64,000 nt of DNA, from assembly GCA_947495035.1 (NCBI GenBank), contig CANLXI010000004.1, positions 124,001 through 188,000 on the forward strand, given 5' to 3'. Source of the stretch: an uncultured Granulosicoccus sp. (lineage in GTDB: Bacteria; Pseudomonadota; Gammaproteobacteria; Granulosicoccales; Granulosicoccaceae). The position numbers were made by a program, and so were the translations under genes. Below, piece by piece: positions 1-9,530 of the stretch (the stretch's first letter is position 1; every line of letters starts with the position of its first letter). The notes under the pieces were generated by a model. That model was not told the DNA's origin. It saw only the letters and a list, made by a program, of their open reading frames with translations, and made no database searches.

Positions 1-1733
1 TCCTTGAATTCATCATAGGCACCGATGCCCGGTTTCATCATCTTGTCCAGCGGTCCGCGCTCGGTGTGTTCGGGGGCGATCTTCAGATAGCCACCGACAT
101 GATGAGTAACCAGTTCTTCGACGTATTCGGGCGACTTGACTGCGAGGTCGTAACGCAGCCCGGAGGCGATCAGGACCTTCTTGACGCCCGGCAGCTCGCG
201 GGCACGCTTGTACAGTTGAATGAGCGAGGAATGGTCGGTGTTCAGGTTCGAACAGATATCGGGGTAGACGCAGGACGGCAGCCGGCAATTGGCCTCGATT
301 TCCCGCGATTTGCAGGCAATGCGATACATGTTGGCAGTTGGTCCACCCAGATCGGAGATGACACCGGTGAATCCCGGTACCTCATCACGTATGGTCTCGA
401 TTTCCTTGATGATGGACTCTTCCGAGCGGTTCTGGATGACACGCCCCTCGTGCTCGGTGATCGAACAGAAGGTGCAGCCGCCAAAGCAACCACGCATGAT
501 ATTGATCGAGAAACGGATCATCTCGTAGGCCGGTATGCGTGCCTTGCCGTACATCGGGTGCGGAACCCGGGCATACGGCTGATCGAAGACGTAGTCCATT
601 TCCTCGGTGGTCAGGGGAATGGGCGGTGGGTTGAGCCACAGTTTCTGGCCGCCCTGGTTCTGCACCAGTGCGCGGGCGTTGCCGGGATTGGTCTCCAGGT
701 GCAACACACGATTGGCATGAGCGTACAGGACCTTGTCATTGCTGACCATGTCGAACGATGGCAGGCGCAGCACCGTCTTGTGCCGTTTCTGCTGGCGAAT
801 GGCCTGGCGCTCTTCACGGCTCATGAAATTGAGCACCTGCGTGTTGCCACTGCTCGATACTTGACCGATGACCGCTGATTCATCGCCGGTCACGGGCGCA
901 ACCTCCGCTCCGGAGCCATCCTGACAGGGAGCTCCCGCCATCTCGGTGGAACTGTTCTCCGGCACGATGTAGGGGTTGACCGGTTCCTCGATTCGCCCGG
1001 GTTTGTCCACCTTGCTTGAATCGATGACGATCCAGTCTTCAGGCAGATCCTCGATCATGTAGGCGGTACCGCGCAAGTCCGTGATGTCCGAGATGGCCTG
1101 CCCGGCAGCCAGGCGATGAGCGATATCGACGATGGCGCGCTCGCCATTGCCGTAGACCAGCAGATCGGCCTTGGCGTCGGCCAGAATGGAGTGTCTGACC
1201 TTGTCCTGCCAGTAGTCGTAGTGGGCAATCCGGCGCAGGGAAGCCTCGATGCCACCGATGACGATGGGGACATCACGATAGGCTTCACGGCAGCGATGCG
1301 AATAGACGATGGAGCTGCGATCGGGACGCTTGCCGCCGATATCGTCCGGTGAGTAGGCATCATCGGAGCGTATCTTGCGATCCGCCGTGTAGCGATTGAT
1401 CATCGAGTCCATGTTGCCGGCGGTCACGCCAAAGAACAGGTTCGGTGCACCCAGTGCCTCGAATGCCGTCGTATCCTGCCAGTCCGGCTGGGCAATGATA
1501 CCGACACGAAAGCCATGGGCTTCCAGCAGCCGTCCGACGATAGCCATGCCGAAGCTCGGGTGATCGACATAGGCGTCGCCGGTCACCACGATGATGTCGC
1601 AGCTGTCCCAGCCGAGTTCATCCATTTCCGCCCGGGACATGGGCAGAAAGGGCGCACGGCCGTAACACTCCGCCCAGTACGGCGGATAGTCGAAAAGCGG
1701 TCGAGCGGGATTGACGGGGAGCCTTGAAGCCAT
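1..1733 (-). CDS. ygiQ: YgiQ family radical SAM protein (3' end outside window)
   Basis: Radical SAM protein of the YgiQ (UPF0313) family; the cellular reaction is not established. About 577 codons are visible from an ATG at 1733, and the C-terminus runs off the left edge. The family signature CFGGCTFC (CX3CX2C, Cys416, Cys420 and Cys423 for the 4Fe-4S cluster) lies at about 465-488. The N-terminus carries a cobalamin-binding-like region with the YgiQ hallmark [12 protein letters not shown], and the C-terminal visible part contains [19 protein letters not shown], typical of YgiQ. It is followed on the same strand (upstream in reading) by the DUF4124 gene after 116 bp. The family assignment is firm; the function is unknown. 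Confidence 0.95.
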   Translation of the reverse strand, partial: MASRLPVNPARPLFDYPPYWAECYGRAPFLPMSRAEMDELGWDSCDIIVVTGDAYVDHPSFGMAIVGRLLEAHGFRVGIIAQPDWQDTTAFEALGAPNLFFGVTAGNMDSMINRYTADRKIRSDDAYSPDDIGGKRPDRSSIVYSHRCREAYRDVPIVIGGIEASLRRIAHYDYWQDKVRHSILADAKADLLVYGNGERAIVDIAHRLAAGQAISDITDLRGTAYMIEDLPEDWIVIDSSKVDKPGRIEEPVNPYIVPENSSTEMAGAPCQDGSGAEVAPVTGDESAVIGQVSSSGNTQVLNFMSREERQAIRQQKRHKTVLRLPSFDMVSNDKVLYAHANRVLHLETNPGNARALVQNQGGQKLWLNPPPIPLTTEEMDYVFDQPYARVPHPMYGKARIPAYEMIRFSINIMRGCFGGCTFCSITEHEGRVIQNRSEESIIKEIETIRDEVPGFTGVISDLGGPTANMYRIACKSREIEANCRLPSCVYPDICSNLNTDHSSLIQLYKRARELPGVKKVLIASGLRYDLAVKSPEYVEELVTHHVGGYLKIAPEHTERGPLDKMMKPGIGAYDEFK

Positions 1734-1849
1734 GACACGGATCTGCTGAGCAATTCGCTATGGTACCTGTTTAACCGTAGCGGGTCTGATCGTGTGTCGC
1801 AATAGGCCCGTGAAGTGCCGAATGCGGGCGGTTTCCGGCAATGATCGAC

Positions 1850-2722
1850 TCAGCAACGTGCCAATTGCATCCGCAATTGCCGGTGCAATGCCCGAATCCT
1901 ATCCTGATCGGCGGTCGAACTGCCATTCTGCATCCGTCCATTGGTGTTCTCGATGGTCTCGCTGATGCGCTGCCGGCAACTGGCGCGTTCGTTGACAGCG
2001 CGCGTGGCTGCGGCTCTGGCTGCCGAGTCATCAATGGAGGCTGTCGGGGCGGACGGCGCCGCGTAACGGGTCGGTACTGCCGCGCCAACGGCTGGTTCGT
2101 CCGCCGCAACGGGCAAGGCCTGTGGCTGCTCGGAATCGGTCCCCGCGCGCTCTGCGATGTTGTCCGATTCACCGCGAGCGGCCTCGCAACCGCCCAGTTG
2201 CTGCACGAATTCGAAGGGATAGGTCTCACAACGGCGGACATTGGCTCCGAAAGAGCCTACCTGGCAACGTTCGGTGGCCAGCGTCGCGATGCGGCCGGCG
2301 CTGACGGCCTCATTGCCCCGGAATGTGTAGATGTAGCTGATCAGTCCCATCACTTCCGGTGACAGGCTGTCCATGCCACCGTGCGTATCGAACAGGGATT
2401 CTGAAGACTCGCCCTGTTTCATGCGGCGTGTGGTGTCAAAGGCCAGTTTGCGGGCGATGCGGCAATCGAGTCCGGCAACGGCCGTGGCGCTGCTTGATAT
2501 GCGTCGGGTGGATTCATCATGAGCGCAAGGTGCGCTGGTGTAGGTGGTATCCCCCGAGGCACTGACACATTTGAAAATGGCTGCAGTGGCCGGAGTCGAC
2601 ACACTCCCGACCATCTGCAGCGCAAGGATGCCGGCGACGCCGCAAACTCCGCGAACAAGGCGGATCACTCCGCCGAATACGGACGACTGGACGATGGGAG
2701 AGGGGTGGCTGTGCGCTGTCAT
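1850..2722 (-). CDS. DUF4124-type exported protein
   Basis: Predicted exported protein of unknown function, 290 aa from the ATG at 2722. An in-frame GTG at 2797 would add 25 residues, but the signal-like segment fits the shorter form. A hydrophobic stretch (GVCGVAGILALQMVGS) ends in an Ala-rich cleavage-like site TPATAA. It is followed directly by a DUF4124-like module (IFKCVSASGDTTYTSAPC) with paired cysteines. The remainder is low in recognised motifs, contains further cysteines that could form periplasmic disulfides, and has an Ala-rich linker. It is transcribed away from the thioesterase gene. The DUF4124 call rests on the short Cys-containing motif; the function is not known. Confidence 0.7.
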   Translation of the reverse strand: MTAHSHPSPIVQSSVFGGVIRLVRGVCGVAGILALQMVGSVSTPATAAIFKCVSASGDTTYTSAPCAHDESTRRISSSATAVAGLDCRIARKLAFDTTRRMKQGESSESLFDTHGGMDSLSPEVMGLISYIYTFRGNEAVSAGRIATLATERCQVGSFGANVRRCETYPFEFVQQLGGCEAARGESDNIAERAGTDSEQPQALPVAADEPAVGAAVPTRYAAPSAPTASIDDSAARAAATRAVNERASCRQRISETIENTNGRMQNGSSTADQDRIRALHRQLRMQLARC

Positions 2723-2779
2723 GTGTTGTTGTCGCTGATCCGGCAAGACCGATGGAGGGACTTCTACCGATAGCGGCTC

Positions 2780-3376
2780 ATGATCGAACAAGTTCACCTA
2801 TCACTGTGCGCCGATTGGCAGCTACCATGCAGACTGGTCAATCATTTGAAGATAAATAACGTGGTCTCACCAATTTCCGATCAAGCTGGCGATGCTGGCG
2901 GCCCGCAGCTGCGCTCCGGCGAGGAGCAGCAGCGTCTGCTGGACGACATCACGACGCTGTTCGAACACCGCATCAGTTTCAACGAATTTCTGGGTTTCAG
3001 GATACAGCAGCTCGATCCGGGTCCCATTCGCATCGGCTTTCAGATGCGGCCGGAACTCATCGGGCATTACCTGTTCGGGCGGCTGCACGGCGGCGTCATC
3101 TCATCCGTGCTGGATGTGACGGGTGGTCTGGCCGTCATGATGGGAATTGCCGGTTTTCACAAGGAGGAGAACAGTGAGCAGATCCTGCAGCGTTTCTCTC
3201 GACTGGCGACCATCGATCTGCGGGTCGACTACCTGCGACAGGGCATCGGCAAGGAATTTCTGGCCGAAGCCGAGGTGGTAAGACTGGGGCGGCGCGTCGC
3301 TGTGTGCAGCATGCGACTGAGAAACGATGAGCAGACGCTGATAGCAACCGGCAACGCCAACTATATCGTGAGTTGA
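2780..3376 (+). CDS. Hotdog-fold thioesterase family protein
   Basis: PaaI-like hotdog-fold acyl-CoA thioesterase of 198 aa. The core shows the usual helix motif GRLHGGVISSVLDVTGG, with the HGG segment that positions the thioester. A strand-rich C-terminal half follows (ATIDLRVDYLR, GRRVAVCSMRLR), ending ATGNANYIV. The first 50-60 residues precede the fold; an in-frame GTG at 2861 gives a 171-aa form that may be the real start. The promoter must lie in the short gap shared with the divergent DUF4124 gene. The stop codon falls inside the first degenerate unit of the 38-bp repeat array. The substrate is unknown. Confidence 0.85.
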   Translation: MIEQVHLSLCADWQLPCRLVNHLKINNVVSPISDQAGDAGGPQLRSGEEQQRLLDDITTLFEHRISFNEFLGFRIQQLDPGPIRIGFQMRPELIGHYLFGRLHGGVISSVLDVTGGLAVMMGIAGFHKEENSEQILQRFSRLATIDLRVDYLRQGIGKEFLAEAEVVRLGRRVAVCSMRLRNDEQTLIATGNANYIVS

Positions 3377-3632
3377 GTCACGGAAATGAAGGCCGCCTCA
3401 TCGTGAATCGAGTCAGAGGAAAGCGAAGGGCCACCTCATCGTGAATCGAGTCAGAGGCAAGCGAAGGGCCACCTCACCGTGAATCGAGTCAGAGGCAAGC
3501 GAAGGGCCACCTCACCGTGAATCGAGTCAGAGGCAAGCGAAGGGCCGCCTCACCGTGAGTCCAATCGGAGGAAAGTGAAGGCAACCTCACCATGGCTTGA
3601 ATCCGGAGCAACGAAAGCCACATCGGCGAGAC
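3369..3632. repeat. 38-bp tandem repeat array, about 7 copies
   Basis: Direct repeats with a constant 38-bp period start at 3404, 3442, 3480, 3518 and 3556. A degenerate unit precedes them (3369-3403) and another follows (3594-3632). Units begin TGAATCGAGTCAGAGG and end CACCTCACCG. Each junction carries the small palindrome TCACCGTGA. The inner three copies differ at one or two positions. The array fills the space between the convergent thioesterase and HTTM-DCC genes and seems non-coding (recurrent TGA in one frame, period not a multiple of 3). Confidence 0.95.
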
Positions 3633-3669
3633 GGCAGAGACGGTCAGAATGACACTGACACTCGAATAC

Positions 3670-5496
3670 TCAGGAATCGGCAAATTCCGGGTAACACCAG
3701 TGTCGCCAGATCCTGCGCCGCGTTTCTTCCTTCTGCTGCCCCTGTGTGTTGGTTCGCAGTTTCACCACATGAATTTCGAGGGTTGCCAGTTGGGTATCGC
3801 GCGACCGAGGCTGATTGTTCCAGCTCTTGCACAGATAGCTGCCAAAAGCCTCTCGCACCGCATTGTTGCGATGTCCGTCAACGCGGCCCAGGTACTTGCG
3901 CCAGCGATAGCCGTCATACAGCGGGTAGAATCGCTCCGGAGGCTGCCAGTCCGGCAGGCTGGACGTCAGCGGGTACAGATCGACTTGTTCTCCATTGCGC
4001 AATTGCCCCGGTATGAGCAGATAGGAGGAGGTGGTCAGCGGGTAGGGCGCGAACATGTCCCAGCGCTGGTTGATGCGAAAGACCCTGGCCAGATGATTGA
4101 CATGCTGCGGCATCTGCCCACGCATTCCCGGCATGCCGTAGAGGTTGAAGGCAGTCACGACGTAAAAGAACAGCACCGCCAGCAGCGAGCCGATGAGGGT
4201 GGGTCGGAGGCTGAGCGCCCTGAACGGCAGAACACGCTCGGTCAGAGTACCCATCAGACCGCGGTTGTCAGCAACCCAGCGATAGAGGCGGTTACCCAGG
4301 TACAAGAGGGGAGGCAGGGACATGATCCAGGCCAGCACCTTGAATGGCCAGCGTTGCCGGAACAGCAGGACCATGGCATGCCAGTGAATATGCGCCTTGC
4401 CTTCGGCATCGGTGACGACCCAGGAGTTCTCGCGCTCCATGATGGCGTGAATCTCGGGATGATTCTGCGCCTTGAGAATCCTGCAGTCCTGCGGCAGCAG
4501 GAAACTGCGCAGGATCAGGCAGGTCTTCAGGCAGAAGCCGCAATCTTCATCGTAGTAGATGACAATCGCGGACTGCCGCTGTCGGCGAGCGCGTTGTCTG
4601 TCGGTGCTGCGTAGCCAGACCCAGGCGCTGCCGGGTATCAGCAGACTCAATGCCATGAAATCGATCAGTGGGAACAGACCGATGTGCAGCATCAGCAGGA
4701 ATGCCGCATGCAGTGACGCCAGCAACAGAAGCCCGATGATTCTCAGGCGTGGCCAGTAGAAGGGGCTGAGCACCAGCAGCGGTGCAATGAACTCGACCGC
4801 CAGGACATAGAAGGTGGCCGGTTTCAGCAGCAGGGGAAACTGGCCGATCCAGTGACCGATCGGTGTGGCGAAATGCTGCAGATTGACCGCATAGAACGCC
4901 GCATCGAAGCGACTGACCCAGGCGTCTCCGGTTTTCAGAAAAGCGGTGAATGTGTACAGATACAACACCTGGAAAACGATGGCGATGGTCGCAATCGAGA
5001 AGTAGGGTTGTTCCCGGAAAGCGTTGGCCGGCACGGCATTGGGGTTGTGCCTGTGTACGGTCTGTAGCGCACTGTCGATGGAATAGCGTGCGCCCAGCGG
5101 CAGAAACATTGCCCAGAAACTCATCACCACCAGCAGATTGTCGCCACCTTGCAGCAGCAGTCCATTGCGATTGAGCAGGGACGCCAGCAGGATGAAGGAG
5201 GCGACGGCTGCCAGCTTGCTGCGATAACCGAACAGCAGTGCCAGAGCGAAGGCGGCGGCGATGAGGAACAGCAGAGCCTGCCACCACAGTTCTCCACTGG
5301 CGGCGTGAATGGACCAGTGCCACTGGTGCGTAACCTTCAGCCACTGATAACGCGGCAGAACACCTGCATCGGTATAGAAGACCGACAGATCCAGGCTGCG
5401 CAGCGCCAGATCTGCCAGTAACAGGAGTGCGAGCATGATGCGGAACAGCGCAATGGATCTGAGATCCAGGCTGAACACGCGCCTGACATGATGCAT
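3670..5496 (-). CDS. HTTM domain - DCC thioredoxin-like fusion membrane protein
   Basis: Membrane protein of 608 aa from the ATG at 5496, which has a good Shine-Dalgarno (AGGGAC); the frame also opens at a TTG 27 bases upstream. The N-terminal half has about eight hydrophobic segments of the HTTM type (related to vitamin K-dependent gamma-carboxylase). A soluble insert beginning IVIYYDEDCGFCLKTCLIL then follows, the signature of DCC (DUF393) thiol-disulfide oxidoreductase-like proteins. A further membrane segment (LLAVLFFYVVTAF) and a soluble tail containing RWDMFAPYP, common in HTTM proteins, complete it. The fusion suggests a redox role at the membrane. Substrate and true activity are unknown. 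Confidence 0.85.
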   Translation of the reverse strand: MHHVRRVFSLDLRSIALFRIMLALLLLADLALRSLDLSVFYTDAGVLPRYQWLKVTHQWHWSIHAASGELWWQALLFLIAAAFALALLFGYRSKLAAVASFILLASLLNRNGLLLQGGDNLLVVMSFWAMFLPLGARYSIDSALQTVHRHNPNAVPANAFREQPYFSIATIAIVFQVLYLYTFTAFLKTGDAWVSRFDAAFYAVNLQHFATPIGHWIGQFPLLLKPATFYVLAVEFIAPLLVLSPFYWPRLRIIGLLLLASLHAAFLLMLHIGLFPLIDFMALSLLIPGSAWVWLRSTDRQRARRQRQSAIVIYYDEDCGFCLKTCLILRSFLLPQDCRILKAQNHPEIHAIMERENSWVVTDAEGKAHIHWHAMVLLFRQRWPFKVLAWIMSLPPLLYLGNRLYRWVADNRGLMGTLTERVLPFRALSLRPTLIGSLLAVLFFYVVTAFNLYGMPGMRGQMPQHVNHLARVFRINQRWDMFAPYPLTTSSYLLIPGQLRNGEQVDLYPLTSSLPDWQPPERFYPLYDGYRWRKYLGRVDGHRNNAVREAFGSYLCKSWNNQPRSRDTQLATLEIHVVKLRTNTQGQQKEETRRRIWRHWCYPEFADS

Positions 5497-5541
5497 GGCG
5501 TCCCTGTCTCCGGTGTCGATCAAAGGGTTGGTGGCGATAGC

Positions 5542-5940
5542 TTACGGCGTATCGATGACGGGCGCCAGTGACGAAAAATCGACCCACTGCGCGTCGGGTT
5601 CACCGTCGATGTGCAGCAATGCCCGGCTGTGGATGTAGTCTGCGTCCTTGACCGTGGCTTTGCGGTTCTGGTAAGGCCCGGCCTTGATGGCTATCGCCAG
5701 CCCCGGCGTCAGGGCAGGCAGGCGATGACGCTGCACTTGCTGTTTGCGTGCTTCATTGTTGGCCAGCATGGCAAGCAGTGATCGGCGTCGTTTTTCGAGT
5801 TCTTCCGGAGAATGTTCCGAAAGGTCGGCCGTCAGGTCGATAAGCGGTGAGTTGGATTCCTGTTCATCGGGAGGCAGATCCTTCTGCATGGCCTTCCAGA
5901 AGCTCTGGTCGGCGTCCTGTTTGTTCCCGGGTTTTCTCAT
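5542..5940 (-). CDS. Small protein with KOW-like C-terminus
   Basis: Hypothetical protein of 132 aa. The ATG at 5940 (MRKPGNK) is chosen because the longer frame would run into ppsA. The N-terminal half is charged and helical, with EELEKRRRSLLAML and NEARKQQVQRHR. The C-terminal part, LTPGLAIAIKAGPYQNRKA followed by TVKDADYIHSRALLHIDG, resembles a KOW motif of the NusG/ribosomal protein type (G-x-x-V-x-I-x-x-GPY-x-G-x-x-A-x-V). That would suggest RNA, ribosome or RNA polymerase contact. It lies 10 bp after the ppsA stop on the same strand and may be cotranscribed. The KOW call is inferred from pattern only. Confidence 0.65.
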   Translation of the reverse strand: MRKPGNKQDADQSFWKAMQKDLPPDEQESNSPLIDLTADLSEHSPEELEKRRRSLLAMLANNEARKQQVQRHRLPALTPGLAIAIKAGPYQNRKATVKDADYIHSRALLHIDGEPDAQWVDFSSLAPVIDTP

Positions 5941-5950
5941 GGGTGCAACG

Positions 5951-8317
5951 CTAGCTCGACTGTCTGGAAGCCAGGAATTGCCAGGTTTCCACAATGGTAT
6001 CCGGATTCAGGGACACGCTGGAGATACCCTGATCCATCAGCCACTGCGCCAGATCCGGATGATCGGATGGCCCCTGGCCGCAGATACCGACATACTTGTT
6101 CTGGTCATGAGCCGCCTTTATGGCCATCTGCAGCATTTTCTTGACCGCCGGATCCCGTTCATCGAACAAGTGTGCCACCAGGCCCGAGTCGCGATCCAGT
6201 CCCAGTGTCAGTTGCGTCAGGTCGTTGGAGCCGATGGAGAAGCCGTCGAATCGTGTCAGGAACTCCTCGGCGAGAATGGCATTGCTCGGTACTTCGCACA
6301 TCATGACCACTCGCAGGTCATGGTCGCCGCGTTGCAGACCGTTCTCCGCCATCAGCGCCAGTACCTGATCCGCTTCCTCGAGCGTGCGTACGAAGGGCAC
6401 CATGAGTTCGACGTTCCTGAACCCCATGACCTCGCGCACCTGCTTCAGCGCGCGGCACTCGAGCTCGAAGCATTCCGAGAAGGAGGAAGACAGGTAGCGT
6501 GATGCACCACGGAATCCGATCATCGGATTCTCCTCCTCGGGTTCGAACAGCACACCACCGATCATGTTGCGGTATTCGTTCGACTTGAAGTCGGACAGGC
6601 GCACGATGACCGGGTGCGGAGCAAAGGCGGCAGCCAGAGTGGCCACGCCTTCGGCAATCTTGCTGACATAGAAGTCCAGAGGATCGGCATAGCCGGCGCT
6701 GCGCTCGGCAATCTGCTGCTGAACATCTTCCGGCATGGCGTCATGGTGCAGCAATGCCTTGGGGTGAATGCCGATGGTGTTGCTGATGATGAATTCGAGT
6801 CTGGCCAGACCGATACCGTTGTGTGGCAACTGACTGAAGCTGAAAGCCCGCTCCGGATTGCCGACATTCATGGTGAGCTTGAACGGCAGTTCAGGCAGGT
6901 TGTCGAGTTGGGTTTCGGCAATATCGAATGTCAGACTGCCCTCGTAGATGTAGCCGGTGTCGCCTTCGGCGCAACTGACCGTGACTTCCTGACCGTCCTG
7001 CAGCTGGCTGGTCGCGTTGTTGCAGCCGACAACCGCGGGCACACCCAGTTCACGCGCGATGATGGCCGCGTGACAGGTACGTCCGCCGCGATTCGTGACA
7101 ATGGCTGCGGCTCGTTTCATGACAGGTTCCCAGTCGGGGTCGGTCATGTCGGTGACCAGCACATCGCCATCCCGAACGCTGCCGATATCGGCAATGCTGT
7201 CCACGATTCGCACGACGCCGGCACCGATACGCTGACCGATACTGCGTCCGCTGGCCAGCACTGCCGCCTGGTGAGAGGCCAGTTGATAACGGGTGATGAC
7301 ATTGCGATTGCTGCGTGATTCGACCGTTTCCGGGCGAGCCTGCAGAATGTAGAGCTTGCCATCATTGCCGTCCTTGCCCCATTCGATATCCATTGGCCGG
7401 CCATAGTGCTGCTCGATGGTCACAGCCATGCGGGCCAGGGCATGCACATCGTCATCATCAAGAGAAAAGCGCATCTGATCGGCCTGATCGACATCGACGG
7501 TATCGACAGCGGTGCTCTGACCGTAGATCATCTTGATGCGCTTGGCACCGCGGCTGCGCTTGAGCACAGCAGGTCGTTCCGCAGCCAGCGTCGGTTTGTG
7601 CACATAGAATTCGTCCGGGTTGACCGAACCCTGTACCACGCATTCACCCAGACCCCAGGAGGAGGTGATGAACACGGCATCACTGAAACCGGATTCGGTA
7701 TCGATCGAGAACATCACGCCACTGGCGCCGATATCACTGCGTACCATTCTCTGGATACCGGCCGACAGAGCCACATCGGCGTGCGCGAAACCCTGATGAA
7801 CCCGGTAGGAGATGGCGCGATCGTTGTAGAGCGAGGCAAATACCTCGCGGATCCGGTGCAGCACATCGTCCAGAGACTGCACATTGAGAAAGGTTTCCTG
7901 CTGACCGGCGAAGGAGGCTTCGGGAAGATCTTCCGCCGTCGCCGATGAACGCACCGCGACCGATGCAGCGCCGCCGGCACCTTCGCTGATCTCGGCCCAG
8001 CCTGCGGTTACTGCTTCAACCAGGCCTGCTGGCAAGGGAGTCTCGATGACCCATTGGCGGATCTTCGCACCGGTTTCTGCCAGCGCCTGCATGTCATCGG
8101 TGTCCAGTTCGTCCAGGCAGGCATTGATTCGCGCATCCAGACCGCTGACCTGAAGATGCTCGCGGAAGGCATCAGCCGTCGTGGCGAAACCGTCCGGTAC
8201 GCTGATGCCGGCATTGGACAGGTTGGAGATCATCTCGCCCAGAGAGGCATTCTTGCCACCAACCACCGGGACATCGTTCATGCCCAGCTCTTTGAACCAA
8301 CGGATGTATTGAGTCAC
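5951..8317 (-). CDS. ppsA: Phosphoenolpyruvate synthase
   Basis: Converts pyruvate, ATP and water to phosphoenolpyruvate, AMP and phosphate in the cytosol, opening gluconeogenesis from C3 compounds. At 788 aa it has the expected family length. The N-terminal ATP-grasp-like domain begins with [15 protein letters not shown]. The central swivelling domain carries [20 protein letters not shown] with the phosphorylated histidine. The C-terminal PEP/pyruvate domain shows [40 protein letters not shown] and [15 protein letters not shown]. The start is GTG at 8317, preceded by a perfect AAGGAG. It is divergent from ppsR, whose product is expected to switch PpsA off and on by reversible phosphorylation. 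Confidence 0.98.
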   Translation of the reverse strand: MTQYIRWFKELGMNDVPVVGGKNASLGEMISNLSNAGISVPDGFATTADAFREHLQVSGLDARINACLDELDTDDMQALAETGAKIRQWVIETPLPAGLVEAVTAGWAEISEGAGGAASVAVRSSATAEDLPEASFAGQQETFLNVQSLDDVLHRIREVFASLYNDRAISYRVHQGFAHADVALSAGIQRMVRSDIGASGVMFSIDTESGFSDAVFITSSWGLGECVVQGSVNPDEFYVHKPTLAAERPAVLKRSRGAKRIKMIYGQSTAVDTVDVDQADQMRFSLDDDDVHALARMAVTIEQHYGRPMDIEWGKDGNDGKLYILQARPETVESRSNRNVITRYQLASHQAAVLASGRSIGQRIGAGVVRIVDSIADIGSVRDGDVLVTDMTDPDWEPVMKRAAAIVTNRGGRTCHAAIIARELGVPAVVGCNNATSQLQDGQEVTVSCAEGDTGYIYEGSLTFDIAETQLDNLPELPFKLTMNVGNPERAFSFSQLPHNGIGLARLEFIISNTIGIHPKALLHHDAMPEDVQQQIAERSAGYADPLDFYVSKIAEGVATLAAAFAPHPVIVRLSDFKSNEYRNMIGGVLFEPEEENPMIGFRGASRYLSSSFSECFELECRALKQVREVMGFRNVELMVPFVRTLEEADQVLALMAENGLQRGDHDLRVVMMCEVPSNAILAEEFLTRFDGFSIGSNDLTQLTLGLDRDSGLVAHLFDERDPAVKKMLQMAIKAAHDQNKYVGICGQGPSDHPDLAQWLMDQGISSVSLNPDTIVETWQFLASRQSS

Positions 8318-8337
8318 TTCAACTCCTTGTTACAAGA

Positions 8338-8354
8338 CGTTGCCAGTGGCAACG
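8338..8354. promoter_or_regulatory. 17-bp palindrome between ppsA and ppsR
   Basis: CGTTGCCA-G-TGGCAACG is a perfect inverted repeat with 8-bp arms around one base. It lies 21 bp upstream of the ppsA GTG and about 110 bp from the ppsR start, in the divergent intergenic region. Size, symmetry and position fit an operator; the cognate regulator is unknown. Confidence 0.5.
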
Positions 8355-8463
8355 GTTGGTATTCAGGTACAGCAGGAAGCTTGCCTGAAAGTTCATCGTG
8401 TCGCACAGTGCCGGGTATGGTAATGGATTTGCCCACTGCAGATTGCACTCACATTCAAAGCTC

Positions 8464-9291
8464 ATGCCCAACACACAGAAACGCACGGCCTTTATTGTCT
8501 CGGATCGCACCGGATTGACGGCGGAGGCCATGGCTCACAGTCTGTTGAGTCAATTTCCCGGATTCGACTTCCACATGGAAACCTTCACCTTCGTGGACAC
8601 TGTCGACAAGGCTCGCAGGCTGGTGGAACGCTGTAGCCGGATTCGTGAGCAGAGCGGCACGTCCCCGCTGGTCTTTCTGACCATGGTCAACGATAACCTG
8701 CGTGCCGTGTTTGATGAGTCGGATATGGAGGTCTTCGATCTGTTCCGAACGTTCATCGGTCCTATGGAAAAACGTCTGGGCGTGAAGTCGTCCCATACCA
8801 TCGGCAAATCGCACGGGGTCACCGACGAGAAGGCCTATACATCGCGAATCGCCGCGGTGCATTTTGCCCTGCAGACCGATGATGGCATGGACTTCGATCA
8901 TTACCGGCAAGCGGATCTGATCATTGTCGGGGTATCGCGTTGTGGCAAGACGCCGACATCGCTGTACCTGTCCCTGCATTATGGTCTCTATGTGTCCAAC
9001 TACCCCTTGACCGATCACGAACTCGAGCGCAAGGAGCTGCCTCAGGCTCTGCAACGTTATACCGACAAGCTGTTCGGTCTGACAATCGATCCGTTTCGCC
9101 TGTTGCAGATTCGGCAGCAACGTTATCAGGGGTCGACCTACAGTACCGCGGCAACCTGCCAGCGCGAGATAGCCCAGGCAGAAGCCCTGTTTCGTTCGCA
9201 CGGCATTCCCTGGCTCAATACCACGCGCATGTCCGTCGAGGAGATCGGCGCCATGGTGGTCAACCGTACCAAGTCCGACACACGACTCTGA
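8464..9291 (+). CDS. ppsR: PEP synthase regulatory protein (kinase/pyrophosphorylase)
   Basis: DUF299-family bifunctional enzyme of 275 aa. It inactivates PEP synthase by ADP-dependent phosphorylation of a threonine and reactivates it by phosphate-dependent dephosphorylation. Family marks are the start RTAFIVSDRTGLTAEAMAHS, the P-loop-like VGVSRCGKTPTSLYLS, and the downstream NYPLTDHELERKELPQAL and LFGLTIDPFRLLQIRQQR. The ATG at 8464 begins exactly at the conserved domain; the frame is open to 8398, but the extra residues are not conserved in type. The divergent position next to ppsA is the usual arrangement and supports the substrate assignment. Confidence 0.97.
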   Translation: MPNTQKRTAFIVSDRTGLTAEAMAHSLLSQFPGFDFHMETFTFVDTVDKARRLVERCSRIREQSGTSPLVFLTMVNDNLRAVFDESDMEVFDLFRTFIGPMEKRLGVKSSHTIGKSHGVTDEKAYTSRIAAVHFALQTDDGMDFDHYRQADLIIVGVSRCGKTPTSLYLSLHYGLYVSNYPLTDHELERKELPQALQRYTDKLFGLTIDPFRLLQIRQQRYQGSTYSTAATCQREIAQAEALFRSHGIPWLNTTRMSVEEIGAMVVNRTKSDTRL

Positions 9292-9530
9292 TACTGATGG
9301 TCATGCAGCGCGTTCGCGGTCCCGAGCCTGCGACCACCGACGGGTGACTCTGCATGATGCTGTCGCTCGTCTCGCCGGGGGCTGCAGTCAACTGTGATCC
9401 AGCTGCAATCGAGCTGGCCGAGGCTGCCGAGGACGATGCAGCGGGTGCGGCAAGCGCACAGGATCATCGGCATGGCCCTTTCAATTCGCTGTAACCGTTT
9501 CGGGGGCAGCTGCCGGTAAAGAAAATCTCG

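Noticed and set aside
66-878. 270-codon plus-strand frame opposite ygiQ
   Set aside because: The radical SAM signature and the YgiQ motifs are in the minus strand; the plus frame has no motifs.
3369-3632. 38-bp repeats as a CRISPR array
   Set aside because: The units abut without unique spacers, and no cas gene is nearby.
3649-4614. 321-codon plus-strand frame over the HTTM-DCC gene
   Set aside because: Shadow of the real minus-strand gene; the composition is Gln/Arg-rich with no recognisable motif.
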